Source: Corynebacterium lemuris (GTDB lineage: Bacteria > Actinomycetota > Actinomycetes > Mycobacteriales > Mycobacteriaceae). From it: 64,000 bases of DNA. Below are positions 62,844-64,000 of this stretch, piece by piece. The stretch covers positions 1 to 64,000 of the forward strand of contig NZ_JANWTC010000009.1 of assembly GCF_024919295.1 (NCBI RefSeq), read 5' to 3'. The translations under genes and the position numbers were made by a program. Each line of letters opens with the position of its first letter. The stretch's first letter is position 1. A model generated the notes under the pieces. The model did no database searches and had not been told where the DNA came from. It was given only the letters and a program-made list of their open reading frames with translations.

Positions 62844-64000
62844 TCAGACGGTGGTCTTCTGCAGTGCCTTGTTCATGTAGGGGGCGACGATGCTGCGGGA
62901 GACCCGGCAGTCAAGGACATAGGTGCCGGTGGCTCCGGAGGCGATCCATCCATCGAAGTCGGCGAGGTCGTCGAGGGTGCGTACGACGGTGCCCTGCGCG
63001 CCGAGGGAGGTGAGTATCCCGGCGAAGTTGATCTCGGGGATGAGCATGGGCTTCTCGGCCAGGCCCTTGGAATTTGCGCCGTACTGGTGGATCTCGGCGC
63101 CGTAGGCGGCGTCGTTGAAGACGATGATCACGCCGCGGTGGGCAGTGCGGATGAAACTCTCGGCATCCGCGATGCCCATCAGTCCGCCGCCGTCGCCGGT
63201 GACCAGGACGGTGGTGCGCTCACCGGCGGCTGTGGCCACACCCGGTGCGGAGGGAAAGCCCAGTCCGATGGACTGGAAGGCAGTGCCCACCATTACGAGG
63301 TGGTCGGGGCCCTGGACGTCGAAGTACATATTGGCCCAGCCAATGAAGTGGCCGCCGTCGGAGACGATGAGGCGGTCGGCGGGGATGGCCCGGTTGAGAC
63401 GTACCATGAGGCTGCGCGGGTCGAGGCGTCCGTCGGGGGCGAGTTCCTCACCGAGTGCGCGGGCGGTGGGTTCTGCTTCACGGCGCTCCCGCTCGCCGGC
63501 AAGGTACTCGCGGGAACGCAGGCCGTCGAGAAGCACGGGGATGATGTCGGTGGCGTCCCCGGAGAGGAAGAGGTCTACCAGCGAGTTGGTGGCGGACGCG
63601 GCGATGTCGATCTGGATGATGGTGGCCTGCTCACCGTAGGCATTGCCGGAGGAGGTGGTGAACTGGTTGAGTCCGGCGCCGACGACGAGGACGACGTCGG
63701 CACGCTGCATCTCCCTGGCCGAACCCTCGGCGGCGAATCCACCGCTGATGCCCAGATCGCGGTAGCGGCGCTCGCCGGCGGGGAAGGTGCCGCGGGCGGG
63801 AGCGGTGGTGGCGACGTCGGCACGCAGCAGCTCAGCCAGGGTGATCAAATCAGCTGTGGCGGCCCGTGCGCCGCGGCCTGCGACGATGAGGGGGTGGGTG
63901 GCGGCGGCGAGCTTATCGACGACCTCATCCACCACCGGCACCACCCGGGCCGCGGGCTGTGCGGGGGCGGGGGCCTGTGCGCCGGCCTCGGTGACGGGCT
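62844..64000 (-). CDS. Thiamine-pyrophosphate-dependent enzyme (N-terminus outside window)
   Basis: About 385 residues of a TPP enzyme of the acetolactate synthase/benzoylformate decarboxylase family. The frame stays open through the right edge, so the N-terminal PYR domain is missing. Visible are the central domain (LIVAGRGARAATADLITLAEL; VVLVVGAGLNQFT) and the PP domain with VLVTGDGGGLMGIAD and the metal-binding NDAAYG. No start in the window is trusted (GTG 63944 is internal). The substrate is unknown; it precedes an IclR regulator, suggesting a catabolic role. Confidence 0.85.
   Translation of the reverse strand, partial: PVTEAGAQAPAPAQPAARVVPVVDEVVDKLAAATHPLIVAGRGARAATADLITLAELLRADVATTAPARGTFPAGERRYRDLGISGGFAAEGSAREMQRADVVLVVGAGLNQFTTSSGNAYGEQATIIQIDIAASATNSLVDLFLSGDATDIIPVLLDGLRSREYLAGERERREAEPTARALGEELAPDGRLDPRSLMVRLNRAIPADRLIVSDGGHFIGWANMYFDVQGPDHLVMVGTAFQSIGLGFPSAPGVATAAGERTTVLVTGDGGGLMGIADAESFIRTAHRGVIIVFNDAAYGAEIHQYGANSKGLAEKPMLIPEINFAGILTSLGAQGTVVRTLDDLADFDGWIASGATGTYVLDCRVSRSIVAPYMNKALQKTTV

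Noticed and set aside
1..64000. CRISPR array
   Set aside because: No regularly spaced direct repeats; the only long direct repeat I noticed is the tRNA-Ala pair.

Overview
The window comes from the chromosome of a high-GC Corynebacterium. Four things point there. A single ~3000-residue FAS-I fatty acid synthase is followed by its own AcpS and a nearby TetR regulator that looks like FasR. A short-chain reductase next to orn matches the mycolate reductase CmrA. The gene order (pgm, rpmJ, nrdHIE, gntR, ctaD, serB, pncB, clpS, murI, rph, rdgB, fasA, fasR, bcp, pncA, orn, cmrA) follows what I recall of C. glutamicum. Many promoters have a TANNNT -10 box 6-8 nt before the start codon, typical of actinobacterial leaderless genes. 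I cannot name the species.

Layout. 1-2.13 kb: the end of an ISL3-family IS, then a glycerophosphodiester phosphodiesterase gene broken by a 4-bp duplication. 2.2-9.4 kb: a MacB-like ABC exporter, a pair of CrcB fluoride channel genes, pgm, and a MauE/DsbA-like thiol redox pair. 9.5-12.1 kb: twin tRNA-Ala genes, a flavin-binding protein, a fructosamine kinase, nadE, and a cysteine-free rpmJ. 12.3-20.8 kb: nrdHIE with tandem NrdR boxes, a GntR regulator, ctaD, serB and a PTH2-like gene; nrdF and ferritin, which I recall between gntR and ctaD in C. glutamicum, are absent there. 20.8-34.4 kb: a DinG-like helicase with pncB, a CAP protein, clpS, a DUF2017 gene, a P1 peptidase, a rhomboid protease, a MarR regulator, murI, an MBL hydrolase, rph, rdgB, a DUF222/HNH gene, purU and two small membrane proteins.

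34.5-51 kb: tRNA-Leu, a three-gene envelope/stress-type operon (LEA-like, Holin-X, DUF3618), then a lipid block. That block holds FAS-I, acpS, a fatty acid desaturase with a 3Fe-4S ferredoxin, an AI-2E-type transporter, fasR and bcp. 51-57.8 kb: a SixA-like phosphatase, pncA, glutaminase-STAS, two lipoproteins (one an L,D-transpeptidase), tRNA-Lys, an LLM oxidoreductase and an SDR. 57.8-60 kb: a TPP riboswitch controls an SDR gene and an NtaA/DszA-type flavin monooxygenase gene. Neither is a classical thiamine biosynthesis gene, and this is the most interesting unit in the window. 60-64 kb: a CMD-family protein, tRNA-His, orn, cmrA, an IclR regulator and a TPP-dependent enzyme cut by the right edge.

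Working together. FAS-I, AcpS, the desaturase, FasR and CmrA belong to fatty and mycolic acid synthesis. nadE, pncB and pncA cover NAD salvage. NrdHIE, RdgB, RNase PH and Orn serve nucleotide and RNA metabolism. Shine-Dalgarno-led operons alternate with apparently leaderless genes throughout.
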